Shown here: in pieces, positions 18,233 through 27,735 of the stretch
Position numbering within the stretch: the stretch's first letter is position 1
How the letters are laid out: every line of letters starts with the position of its first letter
Assembly: GCA_023475265.1 (NCBI GenBank)
Contig: JAMCWE010000095.1
Span: 1-64,000, forward strand
Direction of reading: 5' to 3'
DNA: 64,000 bases
DNA from: Bacteroidota bacterium
Lineage (GTDB): Bacteria > Bacteroidota > Ignavibacteria > Ignavibacteriales > Ignavibacteriaceae
The notes under the pieces: generated by a model
The model's database searches: none
Seen by the model: the letters and a program-made list of their open reading frames with translations, nothing else
Told to the model about the DNA's origin: nothing
Translations under genes and position numbers: made by a program

Positions 18233-19330
18233 TTATCTAACTTTCCGTCTTCTGTTACGAATGTAATCTTCAAAAATATAATCGCCCAAACCTGTAAGGC
18301 TGCTGTAAAATGCTCGGCCATTATTTGTCTTAGTAAACTCTCTAACAAATTGTTGTAGATAAGAATCTCTTGCAATCATAAATGTAGTAACTGGAATTCC
18401 TAATTTTCTACACTTTGCTGCTTGGTCTAAAGTGCGGTTAACAATTTTTCTATCAAGTCCAAAACTATTTTTATAATATTTTATACCTTCCTTAAGACAG
18501 GTTGGCTTTCCATCAGTGATCATAAAAATTTGTTTGTTGGATGTTTTTCTTCGCCTCAGAATATCAGTTGCAAGTTCTAGTCCGGCAACAGTATTTGTAT
18601 GATATGGACCAACTTGCAAATATGGAAGATCTTTTATTTCAATTGGCCAGGCATCATTGCCAAATACTATAATATCCAAAGTGTCTTTAGGATATTTTGT
18701 TGTTATCAATTCTGAAAGCGCCATCGCAACTTTTTTGGCGGGAGTTATCCGATCTTCACCATACAAAATCATTGAATGAGAAATATCGATCATGAGAACA
18801 GTTGATGTTAATGATTTATAATCTCTTTCTTCAACTTCAAGATCATCTTCAGTTAATTGAAATTCTTCAATTCCATGATTAATCTGTGCATTTTTAATTG
18901 AGTCGGTAACATCGATTTGCTCGATTGCATCGCCAAAAAGATATTCTCTTCTATCGGATGTGGTTTCATCGCCAGGGCCGGTGTGCGGTGTTACGTGATT
19001 TCCGCGAGTTGATTTTTTTAGCTTTCCAAATATTTCTTCCAATGACTGCCGTCTAATTGATTGCTCGCCTTTAGGAGTTAAATTCAGAACAGTTCCATTC
19101 TCGTTTTCTTCAATATAATTTTTATCTTTTAAATCCTGGATGAAATCACCCATACCATAATTATTATTTGTCAAACCGTATTTTTTATCAAGCTGATTCA
19201 TCCAATTTAAAGCTTCCGAAACATCTCCGGAATTAATTGTAAGAAGCTGCAAAAAAATTTTCAAGAGATTTTCAAATTTTCCCTTTATATTTATTTCGGG
19301 TATGTATTCTGTGAATCTAATGCCAATCAT
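18233..19330 (-). CDS. VWA-domain protein, partner of the AAA+ ATPase
   Basis: A 365-residue soluble protein. The first ~165 residues contain a helical, charged region, part of which resembles a winged-helix repeat (DFIQDLKDKNYIEENENG). A von Willebrand A domain follows, with the MIDAS motif starting at Asp182 in MIDISHSM and a later MITDGKPT motif supplying the final Asp. MIDAS domains bind Mg2+ and mediate protein contacts. The downstream AAA+ gene is in the same orientation, matching the MoxR-VWA arrangement in which the VWA protein recruits substrates to the ATPase. Confidence 0.85.
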   Translation of the reverse strand: MIGIRFTEYIPEINIKGKFENLLKIFLQLLTINSGDVSEALNWMNQLDKKYGLTNNNYGMGDFIQDLKDKNYIEENENGTVLNLTPKGEQSIRRQSLEEIFGKLKKSTRGNHVTPHTGPGDETTSDRREYLFGDAIEQIDVTDSIKNAQINHGIEEFQLTEDDLEVEERDYKSLTSTVLMIDISHSMILYGEDRITPAKKVAMALSELITTKYPKDTLDIIVFGNDAWPIEIKDLPYLQVGPYHTNTVAGLELATDILRRRKTSNKQIFMITDGKPTCLKEGIKYYKNSFGLDRKIVNRTLDQAAKCRKLGIPVTTFMIARDSYLQQFVREFTKTNNGRAFYSSLTGLGDYIFEDYIRNRRRKVR

Positions 19331-19579
19331 TTTTTTATTTCTTGTTAAACTGATTTCTAATTTATTATTTACGTTTTATAATTCAAGGAAGAAATTATTT
19401 CCAGTTGCTGTTGAATACGATATTAAGTTTTGCATTTAATATAATTTAAGAATTTGAATTATCAATATTAGAATTGTGTTACTTATCAAATAAAACTATT
19501 TGGGTAATCTAAATCATAATGACGAAAGATTTGCTGTAAAGTCCGCAATCTTTTTATGAGGAAATTAAATCTCTGCTAT

Positions 19580-21064
19580 TTAATTATCTGTCTGAATTTT
19601 CTTTATCATTTTCAAAGCATAATTATTGGATGAATTTATTTCCAAAGCTTTGTGATAAAATTTGAGCGCTAAACCTTTATTGTTATCGTGATAATATGAA
19701 TCACCAAGGCCAAGATAACCGGAAATATTTGAAGGGAATTCAGTTGTAAAAAATTTAAACCATTTTATTGCAAATGAATAATGTGCAATTCTTAAAAGAT
19801 CATATCCAAATAAATCGAATTCACTTGAAGATATATTGTAGAGATTTGAAGAATCAACTTTTATGAGCTTATAATAAGTGATGGCGCTATCTAAATTTCT
19901 ATTGATAGTTATTTCCATCATCTTATCCGCAAGAGATTTTTTAGGAAATTCAAAATTTTCCTTTTGCACAATTGCAGCCAAATTTAAAGCCGGGCTGCCG
20001 ATATTTCTATCCACCGTATTTATTAAATGGACAACAGCAATTGAATCTTTAGGATAAATTGCAAGCAAGGAACTGAAACCTGTGCCAAATCCATAATGAC
20101 CGAAAAATAAATTCCCATTTTTATCTGTCTTTATTTCAACACCCAATCCGCTTTCTAATGTTTTTCCGTTTGGTAATTTTGTTGGAACCAACATTGAATC
20201 AAGTGTTGAATGCTTTATTAATTTATTACTCAATAAAGCATGTGCAAAATTTAAAATATCTTCAGAAGTAGAAACAATTCCGCCGCCGGCAAATTTAATA
20301 CTCAAATCAGCAAGCGGCGCGTTTTCAATTCTTCTATAATTATCTTTATCATATCCTCGTGCTTTATTTAAAATAATATTTTGGTGAAATTCTAAAAAAG
20401 TTGAATTCATTTCTGCAGGCAGAAAAATATATTTTTTTAAGTAATCATTAAATTTCATCCCGCTTACATCTTCAATGATAGCGGCAAGTAAATTGTATCC
20501 GAGCGTTGTATAAAGAAATTTTGTCCCTGGCTTATAAACTAAAGGATCATTACCTAGTACTTCAACGGCTTCCTTTGTTGATGGATAATAAACTGTGCTG
20601 TTAAATTCTCCTGGCTTATAATCCCTCAGTCCGGCAGTATGCTGAAGTATTTGGCGTGTTGTGAATTTCCATTTTTTCCTTGGGAAATAAGGGATGTAAT
20701 TTAACGCATCGGCGTCAAGATTTATTTTACCTTTTTCTACAAGCTGCATAATGGCAACAGCGGTTATAACTTTCGAAATAGAAGCAATCCTGTAGATTGT
20801 ATTAGGTGCTGCGTGAACTTGATGGCTTAAATCAGAATAACCGTGAGCACCAAGCCAAATGACCTTACCATTTCTTAAAACTCCCGCTGAGATTGACGCA
20901 ATATTTTTATTCACTTGATATTCAGAAATATATTGATCAAGCTTTTGGGATAAAGATTGAGCATCGGTTTCGTATAGTTGGAAAAAGATGATGAATAAAA
21001 TGAATGATATCTTTTTAGCTCGCAGCAACTTTAAAGATTTTAGAAGGCTACAAAATTTTTTCAT
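19580..21064 (-). CDS. Exported serine hydrolase (beta-lactamase/class C-like) with TPR tail
   Basis: A 494-residue protein with a signal sequence (hydrophobic ISFILFIIFFQL) and a penicillin-binding-type catalytic domain. SISK at residues 95-98 gives the nucleophile Ser95 and Lys98, YTTLGYN supplies the second motif, and HYGFGTGF supplies a third HxG-type motif in place of KTG. These are features of the Beta-lactamase/esterase family (EstB and related D-aminopeptidases). The last ~80 residues contain a TPR-like pair (GYLGLGDSYYHDNNKGLA). It is transcribed leftward. Substrate is unknown; true beta-lactamase activity is not implied. Confidence 0.85.
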   Translation of the reverse strand: MKKFCSLLKSLKLLRAKKISFILFIIFFQLYETDAQSLSQKLDQYISEYQVNKNIASISAGVLRNGKVIWLGAHGYSDLSHQVHAAPNTIYRIASISKVITAVAIMQLVEKGKINLDADALNYIPYFPRKKWKFTTRQILQHTAGLRDYKPGEFNSTVYYPSTKEAVEVLGNDPLVYKPGTKFLYTTLGYNLLAAIIEDVSGMKFNDYLKKYIFLPAEMNSTFLEFHQNIILNKARGYDKDNYRRIENAPLADLSIKFAGGGIVSTSEDILNFAHALLSNKLIKHSTLDSMLVPTKLPNGKTLESGLGVEIKTDKNGNLFFGHYGFGTGFSSLLAIYPKDSIAVVHLINTVDRNIGSPALNLAAIVQKENFEFPKKSLADKMMEITINRNLDSAITYYKLIKVDSSNLYNISSSEFDLFGYDLLRIAHYSFAIKWFKFFTTEFPSNISGYLGLGDSYYHDNNKGLALKFYHKALEINSSNNYALKMIKKIQTDN

Positions 21065-21161
21065 ATAGAATTAAGATTAAACTATTATTGTTACAATTTA
21101 AATAAAATTTAAGTTTGGAATAATAATTTAAAGTGGAAATAGTTTTAAGAGTAGTTAATTG

Positions 21162-21188
21162 AAAAAATGGGATTGATTTCTCAATCCC
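21162..21188 (-). terminator. Rho-independent terminator after tig-clpP
   Basis: GGGATTGA (21169-21176) pairs perfectly with TCAATCCC (21181-21188) around a TTTC loop. Read leftward, it is followed by a run of six T (21167-21162). It lies 9 bases downstream of the clpP stop. Confidence 0.9.
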
Positions 21189-21196
21189 AGGCAAAA

Positions 21197-21823
21197 TTAT
21201 TTTTTTGTAGTAGGAATTCGTTTCTCTAAAATGTTGTCTATTAGTCTATAAGTTTTAGCTTCTTCTGCAGAAAGGAAATAATCTCTATCGCAATCTTTTG
21301 TAATTTGTTCAATTGTTTTACCTGTATGATCAGCTAAGATTTGGTACAACACATCTCTTGTTTTAATCATTTCTTTCGCATGAATTTCTATGTCGGTAGT
21401 TTGTCCTTGTAATCCGCCGACCCAAGGTTGATGAATCATAATTCTTGAATGGGGAAGAGTAGTTCGTTTGCCGGCAGCGCCGCCAGCAAGTAAAATTGCG
21501 CCCATACTAGCAGCCATACCGACACATATAGTTGCTACATCTGGTTTAATGTATTTCATAGTATCATAAATCGCTAATCCTGCTGAAACGCTTCCGCCAG
21601 GAGAATTAATATATAAATTAATATCTTTTTCGGAATCTTCGGCTTCAAGAAAAATTAGCTGAGCAATGGTAAGACTAGCAATATGATCGTCAATTGCAGT
21701 GCCGATGAAAATTATTCTTTCTCTCAGCAGACGTGAGTAAATGTCCATGCCCCTTTCACCGCGTCCCGTCTGTTCAATGACGTAAGGTACCAACTGGTTA
21801 TAAATTTCAATATTTTTATTCAT
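21197..21823 (-). CDS. clpP: ATP-dependent Clp protease proteolytic subunit
   Basis: A 208-residue serine peptidase that forms the two-ring barrel used with ClpX or ClpA to degrade unfolded proteins. The catalytic triad is visible: Ser106 in [10 protein letters not shown], His131 in RIMIHQPW, and Asp181 in [11 protein letters not shown]. The [14 protein letters not shown] motif is typical. It starts 2 bases after the tig stop, so the two are probably co-transcribed. The usual downstream partner clpX is absent here; a terminator follows. Confidence 0.97.
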   Translation of the reverse strand: MNKNIEIYNQLVPYVIEQTGRGERGMDIYSRLLRERIIFIGTAIDDHIASLTIAQLIFLEAEDSEKDINLYINSPGGSVSAGLAIYDTMKYIKPDVATICVGMAASMGAILLAGGAAGKRTTLPHSRIMIHQPWVGGLQGQTTDIEIHAKEMIKTRDVLYQILADHTGKTIEQITKDCDRDYFLSAEEAKTYRLIDNILEKRIPTTKK

Positions 21824-21825
21824 TA

Positions 21826-23139
21826 TTATTCCTTTGTTTCTTTTTGTAAAAGACTTTCGGGGTCAACTCTTTTAATTGTGTTTTTTTCTTTTAGATAATC
21901 AAATACTTTTTTATCAAGAAGTTTTTCACCGTAATTAGATGATTTATAATAATTAACTAATTTATCGACGGCAATTCCGGTTTTCTCCGCATCTTTCGTT
22001 GCTAATTCAGTTAATTCATCATCTGTAATCGAAATATTTTCTTTCTTTTCAATTGCGTTTTTAATTAAGAACCATTTAACATTAAACTCTGCAGATTTTT
22101 TTAATCTATTAGAAGCTTCATTTCTATCAAACTTTTTATAACCTTGTTTTTTAGAAGATTCTTCTTCGTTCTTTACAAATTCTTCAAGAATATTTGAGAC
22201 TAAAGTATTAGGTGGTGTAAATTCATTATTCTTTACAATTAAACCTATTAGCTTGTCTTGAATTAAATCTTCTACTCTTTGATCATAATAATTTTGAAGA
22301 TCCTTTCTAATATCTTCGCGAAGATCAGTTTCATTAGAAACTTTATCTTTAGTTATTTTTTTTATTAACTCTTCATTTAATTCGGGGGAGATAATTTTTT
22401 TTATCTCTTTTATTAGCGCTGTATAAAAAATTGGTTCTGTAATTACTTTATCATTTCCGTTTTCATCTTTTTCAATATGATCATTATTAAATGAGAAGTT
22501 AAATGATTCACCGACTTTTTTTCCTTTTGAATTATCCACAATTTCTTTTTGAGTTCTATCGTCACTCAAATCAATTTGAATATTTTCCGGTTTGGTTCCC
22601 TCAAAAAGCTCACCCTTTCCATCGATTCTTTTTATTTCAACATCAAGTAAGTAGTTTCTATCTTCGCCAACTATATCCGCAACTTCATTAGTGCTATTTG
22701 TTTTCAAAATATATTTAATTTCTGCTTCTACTTCTTCATCTTTAACTTTGAAATCCGGAATTTCAATTTCATTTCCGGTATAATCTTTTACTTCAAGTTG
22801 TGGATAAACTTCATATTTAACTTTAAAATATAGATCTTCGCCAGGTTTAAATTTTATATCAGTTAATGAAGGCTGGCCGATTGGGTGAAGGTGTTTTTCT
22901 TTTGCAATTTCCCAAAATTGGTTGTTAGCCACTTTTTCTGAAGCCTCATGTTCGAGTGCATCTCCATACATCTTTTTTAAAAGATGCATCGGAACTTTTC
23001 CTTTTCTAAAGCCGGAAATCTGAATATTTTTTGTTTGTTTCTTTACTTCTGTTTCTACTTCATTTTTAATCTCATCATAAGCCAAAGTAATTTCAACTTC
23101 TTTTTCACTTAGTGATAGATCATTTACCTTATATTCCAA
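21826..23139 (-). CDS. tig: Trigger factor (ribosome-associated chaperone)
   Basis: A 437-residue chaperone and peptidyl-prolyl isomerase that binds nascent chains at the ribosome. The ribosome-binding loop has the signature GFRKGKVP (full form [13 protein letters not shown]). The middle PPIase region is present, and the C-terminal helical cradle is Lys/Glu-rich. Its closing tail is short. It leads the tig-clpP operon, the arrangement found in many bacteria. A tRNA-Leu gene lies upstream on the same strand. Confidence 0.95.
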   Translation of the reverse strand: MEYKVNDLSLSEKEVEITLAYDEIKNEVETEVKKQTKNIQISGFRKGKVPMHLLKKMYGDALEHEASEKVANNQFWEIAKEKHLHPIGQPSLTDIKFKPGEDLYFKVKYEVYPQLEVKDYTGNEIEIPDFKVKDEEVEAEIKYILKTNSTNEVADIVGEDRNYLLDVEIKRIDGKGELFEGTKPENIQIDLSDDRTQKEIVDNSKGKKVGESFNFSFNNDHIEKDENGNDKVITEPIFYTALIKEIKKIISPELNEELIKKITKDKVSNETDLREDIRKDLQNYYDQRVEDLIQDKLIGLIVKNNEFTPPNTLVSNILEEFVKNEEESSKKQGYKKFDRNEASNRLKKSAEFNVKWFLIKNAIEKKENISITDDELTELATKDAEKTGIAVDKLVNYYKSSNYGEKLLDKKVFDYLKEKNTIKRVDPESLLQKETKE

Positions 23140-23181
23140 ACCAACCTCTATTTCTTTAATTATTTAAAACGAAAATGTAAG

Positions 23182-23265
23182 TGCGAGAACGGGGACTCGA
23201 ACCCCGACACCGGTTAGGTACTAGATCCTAAGTCTAGCGCGTCTACCAAATTCCGCCATTCTCGC
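23182..23265 (-). tRNA. tRNA-Leu, anticodon UAG
   Basis: Read leftward, a complete cloverleaf with an extra (long variable) arm is present. The acceptor stem GCGAGAA pairs with TTCTCGC, and the discriminator base A is at 23182. The D-arm is GGCGGAATTTGGTAGACGC, and the anticodon stem CTAGA/TCTAG encloses CTTAGGA, giving anticodon UAG. The variable arm contains TACCTAACCGGT, and the T-arm is CGGGGTTCGAGTCCCCG. The 3' CCA is not encoded, so it must be added enzymatically. A CCA-adding-type enzyme gene is in this window at 31252. Long variable arm and anticodon identify leucine. Confidence 0.95.
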
Positions 23266-23414
23266 GATTTTTTAAGCAAACTTTTACAAAAAAATGCAAA
23301 ATTGAAGGCTAAAATTAAAAGTTTTTTCAGTTAAAACAAAAAGAGAGTGATTTGTTGTATTATAGATTAAAATTGAATTAGAGAGAAATAAAAATCGAGA
23401 AAATAAAATTAAAT

Positions 23415-23437
23415 AAAAAGGGAAGCGATGCTTCCCT
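23415..23437 (-). terminator. Rho-independent terminator of the radical SAM gene
   Basis: GGGAAGC (23420-23426) pairs perfectly with GCTTCCC (23430-23436) around a GAT loop. Read leftward, five T follow (23419-23415). It lies 20 bases after the radical SAM stop. Confidence 0.88.
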
Positions 23438-23456
23438 ATAAAATAAATCGATTAAA

Positions 23457-24668
23457 TTAATTTTGTCCAGTGAATCCTTTGGGATAACTTCTAACATTAT
23501 GCCCAAAATTAAGTTGTTCTTCCATTCTGCATGACCAAACTAATTTACCGTTCCAAACAGTGATATCCGGGCAGCCATCGCACATATTTTGACGACCATC
23601 TTCCAAAAAGTCAACCGGTTGAATAATCATTACTGATTGATAATGTAATCGTTTAAAAATATTTAACGGATTCTTTAGAAAATTTTTTGCTGTATTCCGA
23701 ATTTTTTTATCGAAAGCCCCCAGCAACAACATTGATTTTCCTTTTCGTGTTAACCGTGGTTCGGAATAAGCAAGGTATTTATCAAACAACATGTGGTGTC
23801 CGGCTTGAATAATTTCCATTGCCTTCTTACCCATGTAGCCATAAATTTTTCCTTTAACACCTAAACGCCCGGTTAAAAGCCACTTAAATGAATCCGGCTG
23901 TTCTGAACCATTTAGATAAGCGCATGGATCAAAGTTTGGATCGGAGCTTCTTAATAATTCAACTATTTCATCTGCTTTTATATCAGTTCGTTCTTCCACT
24001 TCTTCGTTGTACACAAGTTCGCCCATGTTAATTTTTGTAGGTCCGAGGTAAAAATCCATTAGATTATTATTTACTGCACGATAAAGAATAAAAACCATTA
24101 CCTGAACAATATCTATATTTTGTGCAGCCCATTTTGCCATTTCGGGAATATATTTCATTGTATCTTCATAGACAGTCGAGTTAAAAGCACAAGAAATATT
24201 TCCAACATCGGCAAGCATTCTTGCATATTTATAACGAAGTTCATTTAATTGAATTTCATTTGCATCTTTCCAGCTTGGTCTGCCTTGTTTGCTATCGATA
24301 TGGAAAGTAAATCCATAGACACCGGCTTTTTTTAATTCAACTAATAGTTCTTTTGTTAATGCCAAGCCATTTGTATTTAATATTGGTTTTAAATTTCTTT
24401 TCTTTACTTCCTGAACAATTGAAATAACATCAGGGTGAGTCAGCGGGTCGCCGCCAGCTATAGAAATTCCATCAACTTTTCTAAATTTTGTAAAAACATC
24501 TAATTCCTCTTTTATAACTTCAATTGATTTATGGCTGTTATTTTCATTTTGTCTATAACATCCATCGCAGCTAAGATTGCATTTTGCGGTAGGTTCTAAC
24601 CAAGAGATTGAATTGTCGGTAAGATTCCAGGGCAAGCGGTAATAATCTAAATGATTGAGCTTTAACAT
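23457..24668 (-). CDS. Radical SAM protein
   Basis: A 403-residue enzyme with the radical SAM cluster motif CxxxCxxC, Cys30, Cys34 and Cys37 in KCNLSCDGCYRQ. The GGDPLTHPDV motif (SAM binding) and LNTNGLALT follow. The last ~60 residues hold CDGCPD and SCRMEEQ, a Cys-rich patch that could bind an auxiliary iron-sulfur cluster. It generates a 5'-deoxyadenosyl radical, but the substrate is unknown. Neither flanking gene suggests one: tRNA-Leu and tig lie downstream, and a divergent signalling pair lies upstream. It resembles unassigned SPASM-like radical SAM proteins. Confidence 0.85.
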   Translation of the reverse strand: MLKLNHLDYYRLPWNLTDNSISWLEPTAKCNLSCDGCYRQNENNSHKSIEVIKEELDVFTKFRKVDGISIAGGDPLTHPDVISIVQEVKKRNLKPILNTNGLALTKELLVELKKAGVYGFTFHIDSKQGRPSWKDANEIQLNELRYKYARMLADVGNISCAFNSTVYEDTMKYIPEMAKWAAQNIDIVQVMVFILYRAVNNNLMDFYLGPTKINMGELVYNEEVEERTDIKADEIVELLRSSDPNFDPCAYLNGSEQPDSFKWLLTGRLGVKGKIYGYMGKKAMEIIQAGHHMLFDKYLAYSEPRLTRKGKSMLLLGAFDKKIRNTAKNFLKNPLNIFKRLHYQSVMIIQPVDFLEDGRQNMCDGCPDITVWNGKLVWSCRMEEQLNFGHNVRSYPKGFTGQN

Positions 24669-25016
24669 AACAATCCCTCTAATTTAAATGTTTAAGTAAA
24701 TTTATTAAATGTTTTATAATCTACTAAATATTAAAAATCCCGAAGTGACAATGTTTAACAGTATTTAAGCCAATTCGGGGTACTTCAAATTTCAATTTGA
24801 ATTAATAAATTTTCATTTAATTAAAAGTAAAATATTCTTTTTATTATCGCAATACCATTTTACACTTTTATATTAGTTTTTAAATTTATGATGCGTGAAA
24901 ACATTTAAATAAATAATTTCAAAACTGTAAGATTTTAAAAGGAAATGTATTTATTTTTAATGTCAATTAAGTGAGAAATAATTTCTATTTTACAAAAGCA
25001 ATTTATTTGAGGATAA
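24669..25016. other. Divergent intergenic region with an 8-bp hairpin
   Basis: This 348-base AT-rich stretch separates the leftward radical SAM gene from the rightward PP2C gene and must hold promoters for both. I see no clear promoter boxes and no coding frame. The one structure is ATCCCGAA (24737-24744) pairing with TTCGGGGT (24774-24781), with one G-T wobble and a 29-base loop. GAAGT (24742-24746) could instead pair with ACTTC (24782-24786), giving two mutually exclusive folds. It would lie in the 5' leader of the radical SAM gene if transcription starts upstream of it. Confidence 0.35.
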
Positions 25017-25745
25017 ATGCAGTATATACATATTTCATTATCTAAGATTGGCTTGAAAAGATTAGATAATGAAGATGCGTTTGGAATTTTTAATATTGAA
25101 GATGGGCTTCTTGCCATAGTTTGCGATGGTTTAGGCGGTAATAAAGCTGGTGAAGTTGCTTCACAACTGACCGTTAAAACAATTGCAGATGTCTTTATGC
25201 AATTTCAAAATATTGATTTCTTAGAACGAATCAAGCAAGCAATAGTAGAAGCAAATCGAACAGTTCACGAAAAATCTTCTAATGAAATAGAATTCAATGG
25301 AATGGCTACTACCGTTGAAGTATTATTTTTAAAAGATGATACTGCTTATTGGGGACACGTTGGCGATTCAAGAATCTATAATTTAAAAAATGGAAAACTT
25401 AAACAGCTTACCAAAGATCATTCGCTTGTACAAAAACTTATTGACGAAGGATATTTAACGCTTAAAGAAGCTGAAAATCATCCTAATAAAAATATAATTA
25501 TGAGAGCGCTTGGTGACAGTCATACAATCGATATAGACTTAAGCAAACAAAAATTAAACTCGAAGGATGAAGTAAAGTTTTTTATTTGTACTGACGGTGT
25601 TACCTCGGTTCTTTCCGATTCTGATATTCAAGAAATTTTACGGAATAAAGATCCGGAATTAATTTCAAATAAATTATCAGAACTTATTGAGGAGAGAGGA
25701 GCTCCAGATAATTACACTTTTGTTTTAATTACAAAGACAGATTAA
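25017..25745 (+). CDS. PP2C-type Ser/Thr protein phosphatase
   Basis: A 242-residue metal-dependent phosphatase (PPM family). The metal-binding Asp residues appear in LDNEDAFG near the N-terminus, CDGLGGNKAGE, CTDGVTSVLSD, and APDNYTFVLI at the end. The motif GHVGDSRIY is also present. It has no membrane segment, so it is cytosolic. The kinase gene starts on the base after its stop codon. Such adjacent phosphatase-kinase pairs (PrpC/PrkC, Stp/Stk) act on the same substrates, so it probably reverses the kinase's phosphorylation. The start ATG is preceded by GAGG. Confidence 0.95.
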   Translation: MQYIHISLSKIGLKRLDNEDAFGIFNIEDGLLAIVCDGLGGNKAGEVASQLTVKTIADVFMQFQNIDFLERIKQAIVEANRTVHEKSSNEIEFNGMATTVEVLFLKDDTAYWGHVGDSRIYNLKNGKLKQLTKDHSLVQKLIDEGYLTLKEAENHPNKNIIMRALGDSHTIDIDLSKQKLNSKDEVKFFICTDGVTSVLSDSDIQEILRNKDPELISNKLSELIEERGAPDNYTFVLITKTD

Positions 25746-27650
25746 ATGATCGGTAGTATAATTGAAAATTATAAATTAGTTTCTGTCCTTGGTGAAGGTG
25801 GAATGGGGATTGTATATAAAGCCTTCGATCTTAAACTTGAAAGATATGTTGCGTTAAAAATCTTAAGCCCTCATGCGTTACTCAATCCGCAATTTATTGC
25901 GAGATTCAAAAGAGAAGCAAAGAATCAAGCTAAACTTACTCACCCGAATATAGTCCCGGTTTACGGTTTCACAGAAGATAATCATACTTTCGGAATTGTA
26001 ATGGAATATGTTGAAGGTGAAACTCTTGAACATTTAATTAAAAGGAAAGGGCATTTATCTTCAAACGAATCTTTATTAATTTTAAAACAAATTCTTTTGG
26101 GCATTGGTTATGCACATACAAAAGGTTTTGTGCATCGCGATATTAAACCTTCTAATGTTATAATTAATAACGAAGGTTCTGTCAAAATAATGGATTTTGG
26201 AATTTCAAAATCTATTCATGAATCGAAAGGAATTACTAAAACCGGAACTAAGCTTGGTACAGTTTTGTACATGAGTCCTGAACAGATCAAAGCACTAGAA
26301 CCAACAAATCAAAGCGATATTTATTCTATCGGAATTACATTTTATGAAATGTTGAGCGGTAAAACTCCTTTTGAAGATGGAACAGAATTTGAAATTATGG
26401 AGGCACATCTTAAAAAAAATCCGGACAAAATTTCTTCAGTTTTAGATAATATCCCTACACAAATAGATAATATAATTTCCAAAGCATTAAATAAATCATT
26501 AGTAAAAAGATACCAGACTTGTGACGATCTTCTAAATGATGTTGATGAATTATTAGTTGGAATTAATAATCCTTCTCCCAACCGCAAAACAAAAAGAAAA
26601 GAGACCACAACTGAGACTACAAACGGAAGGCCTTCACTTGGAGCGAAAATTAGATTTTATTCGATGGCATTCTTGTTCATTTGTTTATTTGGGCTTCTTT
26701 TTTATTTCGTATATATAACCGTATCTCAGTTTTGGAAAAGCTCAAATGAAAATAGAGGAATGAATCTTGCGACTAATTCAAATGAAATTTCAAATTATAA
26801 ATGGAAAGTAATCGCTTCTCCAACTTCTAAAAGCCTCAATTCAATTTGCTTTATTAATGATTCAGTAGGTTACTCATGTGGTGATCAAGGAATAGTTATT
26901 AAAACTAATGATAGAGGCAATTCATGGATTATTTTAAATGATTCTTCTTCGATAAATCTTTATGATATTAAATTTTTATCAACTGAAACTGGATTTATTG
27001 TTGGTGAAAAAGGAACAATCTTAAAGACAAACAATAGTGGTCAAACTTGGCAAAAAATTAATGCAGATACTTCTAATACCTTTTTCAAAATATATCTTTT
27101 AAGAAACACTTCAGTTGGATTTATTGTCGGTTCGAATGGTACAATTTTAAAATCAATCGATGAAGGTAATTCGTGGTTCAATGAATCCTCTCCAACCAAC
27201 GAAATTTTATTTGGCATTTCTTTTTCTGATTCAAATAACGGAGTGATTGTTGGATGGGATGGAACAATTCTTAAGTCAACCAATCAAGGGCAAACATGGA
27301 ATAAAGAGAATAAGTTTACTGATAAATATCTGCGTGATATTTATTTTGCTGATGACAAAACAGGAATCATTGTCGGTGGTTCTGGTGAAATCCTAAGAAC
27401 GGAGAACGGAGGAAATGATTGGGAAAAAATTAACTCAAATTCTTATTCTGGTTTATATTCGGTAATATTCATTAATAATAAGCGAGGTTTTGTTTTAGGA
27501 AGTAAAGGAGAAATATTAGTTTCTTCCAATGGAGGAAAGAATTGGAAATCATCTAGCAGTGGAAGTTACGCGTCATTAATTTCCATTTCGGAATCAACTG
27601 CAGGAAAAATTTATATTGTTTCAAATAATGGATCTATTATAACTAACTGA
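25746..27650 (+). CDS. Transmembrane Ser/Thr kinase with seven-bladed Ycf48-like extracellular domain
   Basis: A 634-residue protein with three parts. Residues 1-270 are a Hanks-type kinase with GEGGMGIVYKAFD, catalytic Lys38, HRDIKPSNV (Asp132) and DFG at 150-152, followed by GTVLYMSPEQ. A membrane helix covers about residues 302-327. The rest, outside the cell, carries seven repeats of about 42 residues with the pattern GxIVGxxGTILKTxxxGxxW, as in Ycf48/Asp-box beta-propellers. It is translated directly after the PP2C gene. The propeller probably senses a ligand or partner in the periplasm and signals through the kinase. Confidence 0.92.
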   Translation: MIGSIIENYKLVSVLGEGGMGIVYKAFDLKLERYVALKILSPHALLNPQFIARFKREAKNQAKLTHPNIVPVYGFTEDNHTFGIVMEYVEGETLEHLIKRKGHLSSNESLLILKQILLGIGYAHTKGFVHRDIKPSNVIINNEGSVKIMDFGISKSIHESKGITKTGTKLGTVLYMSPEQIKALEPTNQSDIYSIGITFYEMLSGKTPFEDGTEFEIMEAHLKKNPDKISSVLDNIPTQIDNIISKALNKSLVKRYQTCDDLLNDVDELLVGINNPSPNRKTKRKETTTETTNGRPSLGAKIRFYSMAFLFICLFGLLFYFVYITVSQFWKSSNENRGMNLATNSNEISNYKWKVIASPTSKSLNSICFINDSVGYSCGDQGIVIKTNDRGNSWIILNDSSSINLYDIKFLSTETGFIVGEKGTILKTNNSGQTWQKINADTSNTFFKIYLLRNTSVGFIVGSNGTILKSIDEGNSWFNESSPTNEILFGISFSDSNNGVIVGWDGTILKSTNQGQTWNKENKFTDKYLRDIYFADDKTGIIVGGSGEILRTENGGNDWEKINSNSYSGLYSVIFINNKRGFVLGSKGEILVSSNGGKNWKSSSSGSYASLISISESTAGKIYIVSNNGSIITN

Positions 27651-27735
27651 AAATCATTAAATTGATTTTGCCATTCTTAATTTTTAACTTTCTTTTAATT
27701 GATCATCAAAATATTTTAAAAAATTCGAGGACATT

